NCBI RefSeq assembly: GCF_036964665.1
Contig: NZ_JBAMDA010000001.1
Location: 62,001 to 126,000, forward strand
Length of the DNA: 64,000 nucleotides
From: Nitrobacter sp. NHB1
GTDB lineage: Bacteria > Pseudomonadota > Alphaproteobacteria > Rhizobiales > Xanthobacteraceae
Direction of reading: 5' to 3'
Shown: one piece after another, positions 1-11,219 of the stretch
Numbering within the stretch: position 1 is the stretch's first letter
Layout of the letters: each line of letters starts with the position of its first letter
Translations under genes and position numbers: made by a program
The notes under the pieces: generated by a model
Seen by the model: the letters and a program-made list of their open reading frames with translations, nothing else
Told to the model about the DNA's origin: nothing
The model's database searches: none

Positions 1-598
1 GCGGGAGAAGTTTCGATCCTGCACCTGATTGACCAGGGCCGTTACGCGACCGTCTCGGGGAGAACTATTTTCCGTGGAACTCGCCCGTTTCGATCGAACG
101 ATGCGACGGAATTCCGCTGGACTTGGGCGCCTCGGGTCGACGGAGAATGAGGCGGGGGCGGGTTCGGTGGCTGCCCCGAAAAGACCGGAGCCGGAGATAG
201 TGAGCAAATTCAGCAGTCTCTCGGCCACCCGATACCGGTCGATCGGCTTGCATCGTCAGCGGCACTTCTTACTTAGGGAACGGAACGACGCCGAATCTTT
301 GGTCTGAAGCAAAATTGATGCGGGACGGCGGCGCCCGGAACCGCGAAAAGACTCGCCAAATCCAAGCTTTGGCGGCAAAAACAGGGTTAATAGAAAGTCA
401 AGGCCTGACAGGCTAAGTCATCCGACACGTAGTCCAGCGCGGATACGATCATTCGGCGAGAGGGTTGACGGGGTGGCGAGAGGTTTGCGCCGCCCTTTGT
501 GCGTCGTGAGCGGCGCAAATCAAAAGCGCCGGACGCGGCGCGGGTTTCACGGGGGAAGCGGGCGCGCTTCCCGCATGAGTGCGTTTCAGGAGCTGTGA
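1..598. other. Left-edge stretch upstream of rpoD, no supported gene
   Basis: No convincing gene is visible. A frame open from the left edge runs 49 codons to a TGA near position 150 and could be the tail of a gene cut by the window, but I do not recognise it. A 92-codon frame (29-307) has no ribosome site or recognisable motif. The last 200 bases must hold the rpoD promoter and leader; AGGAG lies about 7 bases before the rpoD ATG. Confidence 0.5.
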
Positions 599-2752
<2,154 letters not shown>

Positions 2753-2768
2753 TCCCGTGTGAACCCGC

Positions 2769-3383
2769 TTAGTCCATCGGTTCGTCTGGCGGATGGTGCG
2801 GATCGTAGACGTGCGGCCGGTTGCTGCCGATCTTCTTCCAGAACGGCCAGATGAACGTGGCGCCGGCCGTCAGCGGGCCGAGCGCGCGCCATTGGTGCAG
2901 GTCGACCACCAGCACCGCTGGCGTCGCCACGAACAGCAGCGCCGTTACCACGCCGAGCGCCACCATCACATTGCGGTACGTCTGCGAGATGCCGGCGGTG
3001 AAGCGGATGCTGCCTTCCGGTGCGTCCGCGAGGCGCAGATGCAGCGCGCGGATGAAATCGCGATAGACCGGCGCGCGAGCGCGGTCCACTTTGCCGTTGA
3101 TGCCCGCGTCGGTGACCATGAGAAAGCGGCCGCCGCGAAAATCGATGCGGCATTTGCTGACGGTATCCTTGCCATCGGCGCCGGGCATATTCACGGAGAC
3201 GATGTCGGTCCAGAGTTGCCGGCCTGCTTCTCCGCCCTCGGTGCGCCAGGCGATAGCAGAGTCGCGCCCGCCGTCGATCAGCGTCACGCCATGGCTCGCA
3301 CTGCGCCAGAACAAGCGTTCGCCGTTCACCAGGTAATGCAGGTCATAGGCCGTCGAGGCCGTGTCGGGCGCTGGCTCGGTCAT
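2769..3383 (-). CDS. Conserved hypothetical protein with two C-terminal membrane segments
   Basis: A 204-residue protein not recognised as a named family. Residues 1-130 are soluble and beta-rich in appearance; about 135-160 ([20 protein letters not shown]) and 165-185 look membrane-spanning, and the tail is polar ([13 protein letters not shown]). The frame extends upstream to 3590, but the sequence before MTEPAP is Arg-rich and low quality, so the ATG at 3383 is preferred; no strong ribosome site supports it. It converges on rpoD. A shorter, degenerate copy of its membrane segment appears near 5085-5190. Confidence 0.7.
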   Translation of the reverse strand: MTEPAPDTASTAYDLHYLVNGERLFWRSASHGVTLIDGGRDSAIAWRTEGGEAGRQLWTDIVSVNMPGADGKDTVSKCRIDFRGGRFLMVTDAGINGKVDRARAPVYRDFIRALHLRLADAPEGSIRFTAGISQTYRNVMVALGVVTALLFVATPAVLVVDLHQWRALGPLTAGATFIWPFWKKIGSNRPHVYDPHHPPDEPMD

Positions 3384-3516
3384 GGGGGGAGAATAGCGGA
3401 TTTTCGCTGCGCGTCGAGGCGGTGTTCGCACGCTGCGGTCCAGAGTGTGGGAGGCGCGGAGCCAAGGTGCAGAATCAAAAACGACGACCTGGGCCGTTTT
3501 TGAACCTTCATACTCA

Positions 3517-4845
3517 CTACGGAGCGGGCTCGACACGCTCCGGTTCCCGCTCCGCTTTCTCCTCGTTCTCCGTGTCGCTTTCTTGCACAAAACCTTCCGG
3601 CACGCCGACGGACGGATCGGCGGGGTCGAGTCCGTCCGAGGTCACCACGCCGCCAACCGACGCGGTGGTGACGAGATCGAAGTTGGTCTTGTCGGCGTGT
3701 TCGGATGGCGCCTGCACGCACATGCGATACAGCACGTAGAGCGCGAGCGCGGCCTCCACCAGCGCGGTGAACAGGAACAGCCGCCGCGGTCCTTCGAGCG
3801 TGATGAAGGCCGTGGCGGCCAACGGTCCGATCACAGAGCCGAGGCCGCTCGCGAGCAGAACGGTGGCGGCGGTCGCCACCATGTCGTGGGCCGGCGTCTT
3901 GTCGTAAGCATGGGCGGCGGCGAGCGAATAGCCGGGCAGCGCCAGCGCACCGAACAGGAAGCCGAAGGTCAGCATCAGCGGCCCGGTGGCGGCGAGTTGC
4001 CACAGCGCGAAGCCGGTCGCGGCCGCGCCCACCAGCAGCGCCAGCAGCACTTTGCGGCGGTCGATGCGGTCCGACAGCCGCCCCGCCGGCCACTGTGCCA
4101 GCGCGCCGGCCAGCACCGCGATGCTCATGAACAGCGCGACCTCGCCGTGATCGAGTCCGGCGCCGGCGGCTGATATCGGGGCCAGTGCCCAGAAGGCGCC
4201 GTTGGCGATGCCGATGGCGAAGGCGCCGATCAGCGCCACCGGCGCGGCGTCGTAGAGCTGGCGCGGCCGCAGGTGGAACAGCGTGACCGGCGCGGGCTGC
4301 GCCGAGCGCGTCAGCGCCACCGGCACGATGGCGAGCGCGGCGAGAATCGCCGCCAGCATGAATGCGCCGTCGCTCTCGATCGGATAAAGATTGATGAGCG
4401 ACTGCCCGCCGGCCACCGCGAGATAGTTCACGATCACATAGGTCGACATCACGAAACCGCGCGTGGCGTTGGTGGCGCCGTCGTTGAGCCAGCTCTCGAG
4501 CACGAGATAGAAGCCGGCGAGCGCGAAGCCGGTGATGAGGCGGAACAGGCTCCATGCCACCGGCTGCGGCGCCAGCGCATAGGCGAGCGTGGCTGCGGCG
4601 GCGACTGCGACCATCGCGGTGAAGGTGCGGATGTGGCCGACGCGCAGCACCACATGCGGCGCGAACAGGCAGCCGGCGACGAAGCCGACATAATAGGCCG
4701 AGCCCATCACGCCGAGTGCAACGGTCGAGAAGCCGTCGGCCTGTCCGCGCAGCGGCAAGAGCGTGAACTGCATACCGTTGCCGGTGAGCAGCAGCGCCGC
4801 GGCGAGCAGCAGCGAAGCGATTGGGCGAAGGTTGCGCAGGATCAA
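3517..4845 (-). CDS. MFS transporter (YcaD-like)
   Basis: A major facilitator of about 442 residues with roughly twelve hydrophobic segments and the loop RLSDRIDRRKVLL between transmembrane helices 8 and 9, an MFS signature. The segment WLNDGATNATRG after helix 4-5 resembles the YcaD/UMF-type subgroup. The substrate cannot be told. The C-terminus has an acidic tail (ESDTENEEKAEREPE). The frame is open to 4980, but the extra 45 residues lie in a palindromic repeat, so a TTG start at 4845 immediately before the first membrane helix is chosen. The start is uncertain. Confidence 0.85.
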   Translation of the reverse strand: MILRNLRPIASLLLAAALLLTGNGMQFTLLPLRGQADGFSTVALGVMGSAYYVGFVAGCLFAPHVVLRVGHIRTFTAMVAVAAAATLAYALAPQPVAWSLFRLITGFALAGFYLVLESWLNDGATNATRGFVMSTYVIVNYLAVAGGQSLINLYPIESDGAFMLAAILAALAIVPVALTRSAQPAPVTLFHLRPRQLYDAAPVALIGAFAIGIANGAFWALAPISAAGAGLDHGEVALFMSIAVLAGALAQWPAGRLSDRIDRRKVLLALLVGAAATGFALWQLAATGPLMLTFGFLFGALALPGYSLAAAHAYDKTPAHDMVATAATVLLASGLGSVIGPLAATAFITLEGPRRLFLFTALVEAALALYVLYRMCVQAPSEHADKTNFDLVTTASVGGVVTSDGLDPADPSVGVPEGFVQESDTENEEKAEREPERVEPAP

Positions 4846-4908
4846 GGCATCACCCGTCGAAGGCTCAATGGACCGATAGAGCAGGATGATCCGGATTGAT
4901 GCAACGGC

Positions 4909-4998
4909 GTCATCCCAAGGTGCGGGTGCAGCGAGCCTCGCAGGATTGCCGCCGCCCTTCCGAGACTCCATGCTCCGCACGAAGCACCTTGGGGTGAG
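4909..4998. repeat. Dispersed palindromic intergenic repeat, class C
   Basis: An inverted pair, CATCCCAAGGTGC at the left and GCACCTTGGGGTGA at the right, encloses a GC-rich core. It lies just upstream of the MFS gene and probably folds as a long hairpin in RNA. It resembles the abundant short intergenic repeats of Bradyrhizobium-type genomes. Confidence 0.55.
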
Positions 4999-5079
4999 GC
5001 GTCCAGCTTCAATCCGTCTTTATATAGCGCAAAGGCAACCAAAGTGCGGCGCCGCGGCGTTGCCGGCGCAAACCTGCTC

Positions 5080-5195
5080 AATCCGTCAGTTCGTCCGGCC
5101 GACGGCGCGCGCCAGTCGCACACGACGAGCAACAGCACCAGCGGCATGCCGACGAAGAACAGCGCGGCGATGACGCCGATCGCCGTGATGACGGT
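5080..5195 (-). pseudogene. Remnant of a membrane-segment gene
   Basis: On the minus strand a frame encodes VITAIGVIAALFFVGMP then LVLLLVVCDWRAP, a strong membrane helix that resembles the first membrane segment of the protein at 2769-3383 ([15 protein letters not shown]). No ATG, GTG or TTG with a ribosome site begins it, and it runs on into repeat DNA. I read it as a decayed partial duplicate of that gene. It could instead be a short unannotated membrane peptide. Confidence 0.35.
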
Positions 5196-5317
5196 GTGAC
5201 GGCCTTCGGCGTCAAGACCTTGGCAGTTCGCGTTTTCGGCGCGAACGCAAAGCGTTCGTCGCCTCAGCGCGTCCTCAGATGCGCAATTGCGCACCGGGGA
5301 ACGGTGAGCCGCATGAG

Positions 5318-5554
5318 CTACTTCTTCTTCGCGCCGACGCGGCTGATGCTCTTGATCACGGGCGGCGGGCGTCCGCCCTTCTCGGCGATCTCGCGATCTT
5401 GCTCGACAATGAAGGCGCGCGCCGGCTCGTCGCCTTCGAGGCCGCCGAGCAACTCGCTCGGCACCCGGCGGTTGGAGCGCTGCGAGCCGTCCTCATAAAG
5501 GACATTGAAAAAGGCAAACTCGCCCTTCGGATTGGTTCCGGGTTTTTTCGGCAT
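5318..5554 (-). CDS. Small conserved hypothetical protein
   Basis: A 78-residue protein starting MPKKPGTNPKGEFAFFNVLY and ending in a basic tail (SISRVGAKKK). No signal peptide or membrane segment. I do not recognise the family. The frame continues upstream to 6022, but that part is the antisense of the lytic transglycosylase, so the ATG at 5554 is chosen. It is divergent from the transglycosylase at 5739, leaving about 180 bases for both promoters. Confidence 0.7.
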   Translation of the reverse strand: MPKKPGTNPKGEFAFFNVLYEDGSQRSNRRVPSELLGGLEGDEPARAFIVEQDREIAEKGGRPPPVIKSISRVGAKKK

Positions 5555-5738
5555 GGCGGGCTTGTCGGACAGGACGCGGCGCAAGTCAAAGCAAAAGTCG
5601 AAGCAAGAGCGTCCGTCTGCCCGGCGGGCAGGACCATGACAGGCCCGCAAACGGCCGGCCGTCGCGGGCCGCTTTTGACGACGATCGGCGCGGCATGGCA
5701 GGATGGCGACGGCGCAGGCAAAAACAGGACGTTCAAAC

Positions 5739-6557
5739 ATGCTCAGATATGGTTTGGCCCTCACGGTCGGCGTTTGGCTCGCAAGCGGCTTGCTGGGCGG
5801 CGCGGCGCAGGCCGCGCAATGCGGCGGCGACTTCAACGGATTTGTGGCCGCGATGTCGCGGGAAGCCGCGGCGGATGGCATTTCGCAGAACGTGATCTCG
5901 CAGGCGCTCGGCGGCGTGCAGCAGGACCGGGCGGTGCTGAATTTCGACCGCCGCCAGCGCGGCACCTTCCGCAAGAGCTTCGAGCAATATGCCGCGACCC
6001 GCGTCACCGCCAGCCGCATCAAGGGCGGGAAGGCGATGCTTCTGCGTCACGCCTCGCTGTTGTCTCGGATCGAAAAGCAGTTCGGCGTGCCCCCGCAGAT
6101 CCTCGTCGCGATCTGGGGACTGGAAACCGATTTCGGCCGCGGCGACATGGGCAAGCTGCCGGTATTCCGGGTGCTCGCGACCATGGCGCATGATTGCCGG
6201 CGCACCGAGCTGTTCCAGCGCGAGCTGCTGGCGGCGCTCAAGATCGTGCAGCGCGGCGACCTGCGCCTCAGCGACATGATCGGCGCCTATGCGGGTGAGA
6301 TCGGGCAGACCCAGTTTCTGCCCTCGTCCTACATCAAGTACGGCGTCGATTACGACGGCAACGGTCATGTCGACCTGCGGCATTCGGTGCCGGACGTGCT
6401 GGCCTCGACGGCGAATCTTCTGAGGGCCAACGGCTGGAAGGCCGGCGGCGACTATCACCAGGGTTCGGCCAATTTCGAGGCGATGCGGGAATGGAATCGC
6501 TCCGAGGTCTACCGCAGGACCATCGGCTATTTCGCCGACAAGCTGGCCGGACAGTAA
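5739..6557 (+). CDS. Lytic murein transglycosylase (MltB family), short form
   Basis: Cleaves the MurNAc-GlcNAc bond of peptidoglycan to a 1,6-anhydro product in the periplasm. The 272-residue product starts with a signal peptide (LRYGLALTVGVWLASG...AAQA, cleavage near residue 27). It carries the MltB-type core: IWGLETDFGRGDMG with the presumed catalytic Glu, then AGEIGQTQFLPSSYIKYGVD and the DVLASTANLL stretch. It lacks the C-terminal peptidoglycan-binding domain of the paralogue at 35525. The frame opens at 5703, but the ATG at 5739 places the signal peptide at the N-terminus and has AGGAC nearby. Confidence 0.9.
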   Translation: MLRYGLALTVGVWLASGLLGGAAQAAQCGGDFNGFVAAMSREAAADGISQNVISQALGGVQQDRAVLNFDRRQRGTFRKSFEQYAATRVTASRIKGGKAMLLRHASLLSRIEKQFGVPPQILVAIWGLETDFGRGDMGKLPVFRVLATMAHDCRRTELFQRELLAALKIVQRGDLRLSDMIGAYAGEIGQTQFLPSSYIKYGVDYDGNGHVDLRHSVPDVLASTANLLRANGWKAGGDYHQGSANFEAMREWNRSEVYRRTIGYFADKLAGQ

Positions 6558-6702
6558 GACTGGCTATTGCCGCAACAGCCCGACCCGGCGGTGTTGAGCC
6601 GGGTCTTGGCGATCCGGTAATGGCGCGCTCGCCTGCGCCGGGCCATGCGCCGCCCAGCCGGAAGGCTCGGGCGAAGCGAACCCCACCCGAGCCGTTGAAA
6701 AG

Positions 6703-6768
6703 CTACTTCTTCTTTTTCTTCACGGTCTTTTTGGCCTTCTTCGCCGTCTTCTTCGCTTTCTTAGCCAT
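6703..6768 (-). CDS. 21-residue lysine-rich peptide
   Basis: The minus strand reads ATG GCT AAG AAA GCG AAG..., a peptide of 21 residues beginning MAKKAKKTAKK and ending in five lysines before TAG. AGAGGA lies 5-6 bases before the ATG, a good ribosome site for so short a frame. The start MAKK and the KKAKKT pattern match the beginning of the 173-residue lysine-rich protein at 63353. It may be a tiny nucleic-acid-binding peptide or the decayed head of a histone H1-like gene. Expression is unproven. Confidence 0.5.
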   Translation of the reverse strand: MAKKAKKTAKKAKKTVKKKKK

Positions 6769-7120
6769 AATATCCTCTAGGGTTAAATGGTTGAAACGCG
6801 ACTTCGAGGCGTGCTCGGCGGAGGGCCAGCCTCGCAACAGCCTCGGAAACTGATCCGAACAGATTCGGATGTACCTGTCGTCGCGCCGTCACGCCGTCGT
6901 CATCCTGTTATCCACAGGTGTTGCGTAGCGCGAGGCCGGCTGCGCGACCATCGAGCGAGGCGACGGACCGGCGTGGCATTCATTGTTTCAAAACCACGGC
7001 GGGGGGTTGTTTCATCGCGGTGAGGTTCCGTTAAGCGCTGCGGCTGCACGTTGTCCGGGCGACGGGGAAGTCGTGAGAACAACCAGGGGAGGCGGGGCGG
7101 CACGCGCTCCGGACTCGCGG
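6769..7120. other. Intergenic stretch, nothing recognised
   Basis: Between the lysine-rich peptide and the diguanylate cyclase. The first bases carry the peptide's ribosome site on the minus strand. The rest must hold the promoters of both genes, but no clear motif, hairpin terminator or RNA gene was seen. In-frame GTG at 7073, preceded by GGGGAAG, is an alternative start for the cyclase. Confidence 0.5.
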
Positions 7121-8338
7121 ATGCTGAGCGTACCGACGCTGTGGGTCGTGTTCGTCGTGAATTTCATGGCGTTGGGTCTGGTCTGGACCTACGTCATGCG
7201 CAGCTATCCGACGCTCGTGGCCGCGCGATATTGGGCCTCGGCTGCCTTCGTCGCCGCCTTTTTTACCGCAGTATCGATGCTGCGCGGTCAAGTCGATTCA
7301 ATGCTGCCTCTGCTGTTCGGGGGTGGCGGGTTGATCTTCGCGATCTGCCTTTACACGATGGGGATCCAGCGCTTCTACGAGCGGCCCGTCTCCTGGCAAG
7401 CGATGTTCATCACGGTCGGGTTGAGCGTCGCAGGCCTCGCCTTTTTCCTGTACGTGCGCGACGACATCCGGATGCGCATTTTCATCTATTCAACGGCTCA
7501 GGCGGTACCGATCGGCATGACGCTGAAGATGGTGCTGTCGCGCAGGGCAGGTCGCATCAATTCGGGAGCCCAGCTCGCGGCAATCGTTGGCGTGCTCATC
7601 ATGTGCGTCAGCGCGATCAGATCGGTTTGTGCATTTTTCGACATCGGCGGCGGAGTGTCCTACGTCAACTTCAACGACCTTCAGGCGGCCTTGACTTTAG
7701 GTCTCGTATTTCTGTCGATGGCCTGGAATTTCGGTTTCCTGCTATTGGCGATCGATCGGCTGCGTAACGAGGTTGCCGGCCTCGCGCTGGTGGACGACCT
7801 CACCGGCGTCGCCAACCGGCGGCAGTTGCTGGGGCGGCTGGAGGAGGCGTGCGCAATGTCGCAACGGAGCGGCGAACCGTTCGCGCTGCTCGTGATCGAC
7901 CTCGATGGTTTCAAGCAGATCAACGACACTCACGGTCACGCCGCCGGCGATGCCTGCTTGCGGCATTTCACGCTGATGACGCAGATGCAATTGCGGCCGG
8001 GCGATCTGCTGGCGCGCACCGGCGGCGACGAGTTCTGCATCCTCTTGCCGGCCACAACGCTGCGCGAGGGCGCAGTGGTCGCGCGGCGCGTGCTGAGCGC
8101 ATGCCGTGAAGACGCCGCCGGATGCGCAGGCGCCGATGTCCCGATTGCGGCATCGATCGGGCTCGCTCAATGGACAATGGAGATCGGAATCTGCTCGGAG
8201 CGTCTGCTCGCCGCAGCCGATCATGCTCTCTATGCGGCCAAGAATCAGGGGAAAAACCAGTATGCGACCTGCGATTCCGCGCCGTCGATTGTCCCGGATT
8301 TCCCGCCGGAGCAGGCCGCGCTGGATCAGAAGGCGTAA
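7121..8338 (+). CDS. Membrane diguanylate cyclase (GGDEF)
   Basis: Synthesises cyclic di-GMP. The 405-residue product has about six to seven hydrophobic segments in residues 1-215 as a membrane sensor, then a GGDEF domain starting VDDLTGVANRRQLL. The active-site motif is intact (RTGGDEFCILL), and the allosteric inhibitory site RxxD (RPGD) lies five residues before it, so product feedback is expected. No EAL domain is present. Start is uncertain: ATG at 7121 is taken because it sits directly before the first helix; GTG at 7073 has a better upstream purine run. Confidence 0.92.
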   Translation: MLSVPTLWVVFVVNFMALGLVWTYVMRSYPTLVAARYWASAAFVAAFFTAVSMLRGQVDSMLPLLFGGGGLIFAICLYTMGIQRFYERPVSWQAMFITVGLSVAGLAFFLYVRDDIRMRIFIYSTAQAVPIGMTLKMVLSRRAGRINSGAQLAAIVGVLIMCVSAIRSVCAFFDIGGGVSYVNFNDLQAALTLGLVFLSMAWNFGFLLLAIDRLRNEVAGLALVDDLTGVANRRQLLGRLEEACAMSQRSGEPFALLVIDLDGFKQINDTHGHAAGDACLRHFTLMTQMQLRPGDLLARTGGDEFCILLPATTLREGAVVARRVLSACREDAAGCAGADVPIAASIGLAQWTMEIGICSERLLAAADHALYAAKNQGKNQYATCDSAPSIVPDFPPEQAALDQKA

Positions 8339-8345
8339 GCGCCGC

Positions 8346-8564
8346 GAGAGCATTTTCCGGCGAAGTGGAATCCGGTCCGCGTAAAGAAAAATGTTCTCAA
8401 TTAGAGCGTTTTCGAGCGAAGTGGATACCGGTTCGCGTGAAGAAAACGCGTCAAATCAAAATCATAGAGCCTCGCTTCTGATTCCATCAGAAGCGAAAAG
8501 GCTCTAATAACTTGCGCGCATTCTGATCGCAAAACCGGTATCCACTGCGCTCGAAAACGCTATA
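8346..8564. repeat. Dispersed palindromic repeat, class A (composite copy)
   Basis: Holds a partial unit (GAGAGCATTTTCCGGCGAAG...) followed by a full unit beginning GAGCGTTTTCGAGCGAAG, then CGCGTCAAATCAAAATCATAG and a small hairpin CGCTTCTGATTCCATCAGAAGCG. An inverted arm ends ACTGCGCTCGAAAACGC. Related copies lie at 30840, 56146, 58978 and 63873. The stretch between the cyclase and rpoH holds no gene. Confidence 0.75.
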
Positions 8565-8591
8565 GACCGGCGATCCCTCTCGCCCGCAAAC

Positions 8592-8616
8592 GAAAAGGCC
8601 GGCGTTGCCGCCGGCC
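8592..8616 (-). terminator. Rho-independent terminator of rpoH
   Basis: GGCCGGCG - TTGC - CGCCGGCC is an 8-bp perfect stem with a 4-base loop. On the minus strand it is followed by a short T run (from AAAA on the plus strand). It lies 30 bases after the rpoH stop codon. Confidence 0.75.
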
Positions 8617-8645
8617 CTCATTTTCCTAAACCGAAGCTGCCAGCG

Positions 8646-9545
8646 CTAGCGGGCGGCTTCCAGAGCGGCTTGTTCCTGCCGTGCGATCGTGGTCTTCACC
8701 GCCGATTGCACCTTCTCGAAGGCGCGAACCTCGATCTGCCGCACGCGTTCGCGCGACACACTGAATTCGGCGGCGAGATCTTCCAGCGTTATCGGCTCAT
8801 CGGCGAGGCGTCGTGCCTCGAAGATGCGGCGCTCGCGCGGGTTGAGCACGCCCATCGCGCCGGTCAACGCCTGACGCCGATGATCGAGCTCCTCGTGCTC
8901 GGCCATGATGGCTTCCTGGGTGGGCGAATGATCGACCAGCCAGTCCTGCCATTCACCGGCCTCGCCATCGTCGCGGATCGGTGCGTTGAGCGACGCGTCG
9001 CCACCGAGGCGGCGGTTCATGTCGACAACGTCCTGCTCCGTGACGCCGAGACGCTTGGCGATCAGCTTGACCTGATCCGGGCGCATATCACCCTCTTCAA
9101 GCGCGGAAATCTTGCTCTTCGCCTTGCGCAGGTTGAAGAACAGCTTCTTCTGGTTCGCGGTGGTGCCCATCTTCACGAGCGACCACGAACGCAGGATATA
9201 CTCTTGTATCGACGCCTTGATCCACCACATGGCGTATGTGGCGAGGCGGAAGCCCTTTTCTGGCTCGAACCTCTTCACCGCCTGCATCAGGCCGACGTTG
9301 CCTTCCGAAACGACTTCCGAGATCGGCAGGCCGTAGCCGCGATAGCCCATGGCGATCTTGGCCACGAGTCGCAGATGGCTGGTGACGAGATGATGTGCCG
9401 CCTCGCGATCGTCATGTTCGCGCCAGCGTTTGGCGAACATGTACTCCTCGTGCGGCTCCAGCATCGGGAACTTGCGAATTTCGCCAAGGTAGCGGGAAAG
9501 ACCAGATTCTCCGTTGAGAACCGGCAGGGTAGCAGTACGGGCCAT
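8646..9545 (-). CDS. rpoH: RNA polymerase heat-shock sigma factor RpoH (sigma-32)
   Basis: A 299-residue sigma-32. It has the RpoH box QKKLFFNLRKAK that marks this family, region 2 (EVVSEGNVGLMQAVKRFEPEKG followed by ATYAMWWIKASIQEYIL) and a region 4 helix-turn-helix (FSVSRERVRQIEVRAFEKV). GGAGGG lies about 7 bases before the ATG at 9545, which decides against the GTG at 9560. It probably recognises the sigma-32-like promoter found before hsp20 at 46957-46986. Bradyrhizobium-type genomes often have several rpoH genes, so which paralogue this is cannot be said. Confidence 0.95.
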   Translation of the reverse strand: MARTATLPVLNGESGLSRYLGEIRKFPMLEPHEEYMFAKRWREHDDREAAHHLVTSHLRLVAKIAMGYRGYGLPISEVVSEGNVGLMQAVKRFEPEKGFRLATYAMWWIKASIQEYILRSWSLVKMGTTANQKKLFFNLRKAKSKISALEEGDMRPDQVKLIAKRLGVTEQDVVDMNRRLGGDASLNAPIRDDGEAGEWQDWLVDHSPTQEAIMAEHEELDHRRQALTGAMGVLNPRERRIFEARRLADEPITLEDLAAEFSVSRERVRQIEVRAFEKVQSAVKTTIARQEQAALEAAR

Positions 9546-9760
9546 GGGAGCGCCCTCCACTGGTTCAGGCTCCCGATAGCGGCGAGCCTGGCAGGCAGTC
9601 CCTTGTTAAAGCCGACCGCGCTGCGATGTTCCGCGTTGGGTATTCAACGCAAGTGCAGCATATACCAGACCGGTGAGAAAAGGGAAGAACAAAAAGGGAT
9701 TACGATCTCGTAATGCTGCCATAACCATTTGGTATAGCTATGCTTTCCTGAAATACTGCG

Positions 9761-10834
9761 TCATTCCGTCGCCGCCAAAGCCGTCCGAAGCAGAAGTAAA
9801 TCCTCCGGCAGGGCCGCTTCCCAGCGCAGAACTTCTCCGGTCCTGGGATGTTCGATCACCAGCAGATATGCGTGCAGCGCCTGCCGCCCAAGAGCGTCGA
9901 GCGCGGTTCGGGCGGATGCCCCTAGTTGGTTGGCCTTGGTTTTGAAATGCGGGCCATAGACGCCGTCACCCATCAGGGGGTGGCCGGCATGAGCGAGGTG
10001 CACCCGGATCTGATGGGTGCGGCCGGTCGCGAGCTGGCAGGCGAGGAGGGCGGCGACCGGTTTACCGTCACGGCCGCTGAAGGCCTCCCGCACCTCCCAG
10101 TGGGTGATCGCTTCGCGCCCGCCTGCGCGCACGGCCATCTTCTCGCGGGCATAAGGGTGGCGGTCGATCGGGGCGTCCACGGTGCCGTGCGGGCGGTTTG
10201 GCAGTCCCCAGGCAAAAGCCAGATAGCCCCGTCGCAACGGGCCTGTGCGTCCGTGATCCGCGAATTGCGCGCTCAGCGACTTATGCGCGGCGTCATTCTT
10301 GGCAACGACCATGAGTCCGGTGGTGTCCTTGTCGAGCCGATGCACGATGCCGGGACGGCAGACGCCGCCAATGCCGGACAGGCTTTCCCCGCAATGCGCA
10401 ATGAGGGCATTGACCAGCGTGCCGGTCTCGTGGCCGGCCGCGGGATGGACGACCAGTCCCTTCGGCTTGTTGACGACGATCAGATCGTCGTCCTCGTAAA
10501 CGATATCGAGTGCGATGGCTTCCCCTTTCGGTTCGGCCGATATCGCCGGCGGCACGTCGATTGTGATCGTATCCCCGGCGGCGACATGATAAGCGGGGTC
10601 GCGAACGGGGGCCGGATTGATCGATTCCTTTGCGACAGAGATTTTTGCAACGGAGAGTTTTGCAACACAGACCTGGCCCGCGAGAATCAGCGACTTCAGG
10701 CGCGATCGCGACAGCGCGGGATTGTGAACCGCGAGGACGCGGTCAAGGCGCGCAGACCCCTCGTCGCCCGAGACAGCGACCTCAAGCCTTTGACCGCAAT
10801 CCGACGATGAGCCTTTTAAAGCAGAGCCTTGCAT
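9761..10834 (-). CDS. RluA-family pseudouridine synthase (RluD-like)
   Basis: Converts uridine to pseudouridine in structured RNA, probably 23S rRNA. An S4-like N-terminal segment (ARLDRVLAVHNPALSRSRLKSL) precedes the catalytic domain with HRLDKDTTGLMVVAK, whose Asp is the nucleophile, and ATGRTHQIRVHLAHAGHPL. 357 residues. An unusual tandem VAKLSVAKISVAKES insert follows the S4 domain. The ATG at 10834 overlaps the ATG of the divergent gene in one CATG; the frame is open to 10957 but no better start is seen. Confidence 0.92.
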   Translation of the reverse strand: MQGSALKGSSSDCGQRLEVAVSGDEGSARLDRVLAVHNPALSRSRLKSLILAGQVCVAKLSVAKISVAKESINPAPVRDPAYHVAAGDTITIDVPPAISAEPKGEAIALDIVYEDDDLIVVNKPKGLVVHPAAGHETGTLVNALIAHCGESLSGIGGVCRPGIVHRLDKDTTGLMVVAKNDAAHKSLSAQFADHGRTGPLRRGYLAFAWGLPNRPHGTVDAPIDRHPYAREKMAVRAGGREAITHWEVREAFSGRDGKPVAALLACQLATGRTHQIRVHLAHAGHPLMGDGVYGPHFKTKANQLGASARTALDALGRQALHAYLLVIEHPRTGEVLRWEAALPEDLLLLRTALAATE

Positions 10835-11165
10835 GACCGAGCCTGTAAATCCTGAGCCGACGCCGGAACAGGCCATGCTGTTTGCGCGGGTGCGGCGGAT
10901 GATGTTGGTCGCGGGTCTGACCACGGCGCTGGCCGTGGCGGCCGTTCTGATCGCCATCGGCTATCGTCTTTTCCGCGCCGAGGGAAGCAGGCCGGCGGCC
11001 GACGTTACCGCGACCCTGCCGAAGGGAGCCATGGTCACCGCAACCGCGGTCGCGGGTGACAGGCTCGTCGTGACCCTCGATATCGGCGGTTCCGTCCAGA
11101 TACGAACCTTCGACCTGCACACGCTGCGGCCGGCCGGGACGTTGAAGTTCGCGAACGAGCCCTGA
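10833..11165 (+). CDS. Conserved membrane-anchored protein (DUF6476-like)
   Basis: 110 residues: a short polar N-terminus, one membrane helix (about residues 23-45, MMLVAGLTTALAVAAVLIAI), then a periplasmic beta-rich tail (MVTATAVAGDRLVVTLDIGG). It resembles small proteins of the DUF6476 type encoded beside pseudouridine synthases in this bacterial group. It is divergent from the RluA gene with start codons sharing CATG. The role is unknown. Confidence 0.75.
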   Translation: MTEPVNPEPTPEQAMLFARVRRMMLVAGLTTALAVAAVLIAIGYRLFRAEGSRPAADVTATLPKGAMVTATAVAGDRLVVTLDIGGSVQIRTFDLHTLRPAGTLKFANEP

Positions 11166-11219
11166 TTTCGGACGGTACCTTGCAGCACACCGATTTCGAG
11201 GCTATTGCCTGTTTTGTAC

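Noticed and set aside
29-307. A 92-codon frame near the left edge
   Set aside because: No ribosome site, no family likeness and poor codon character.
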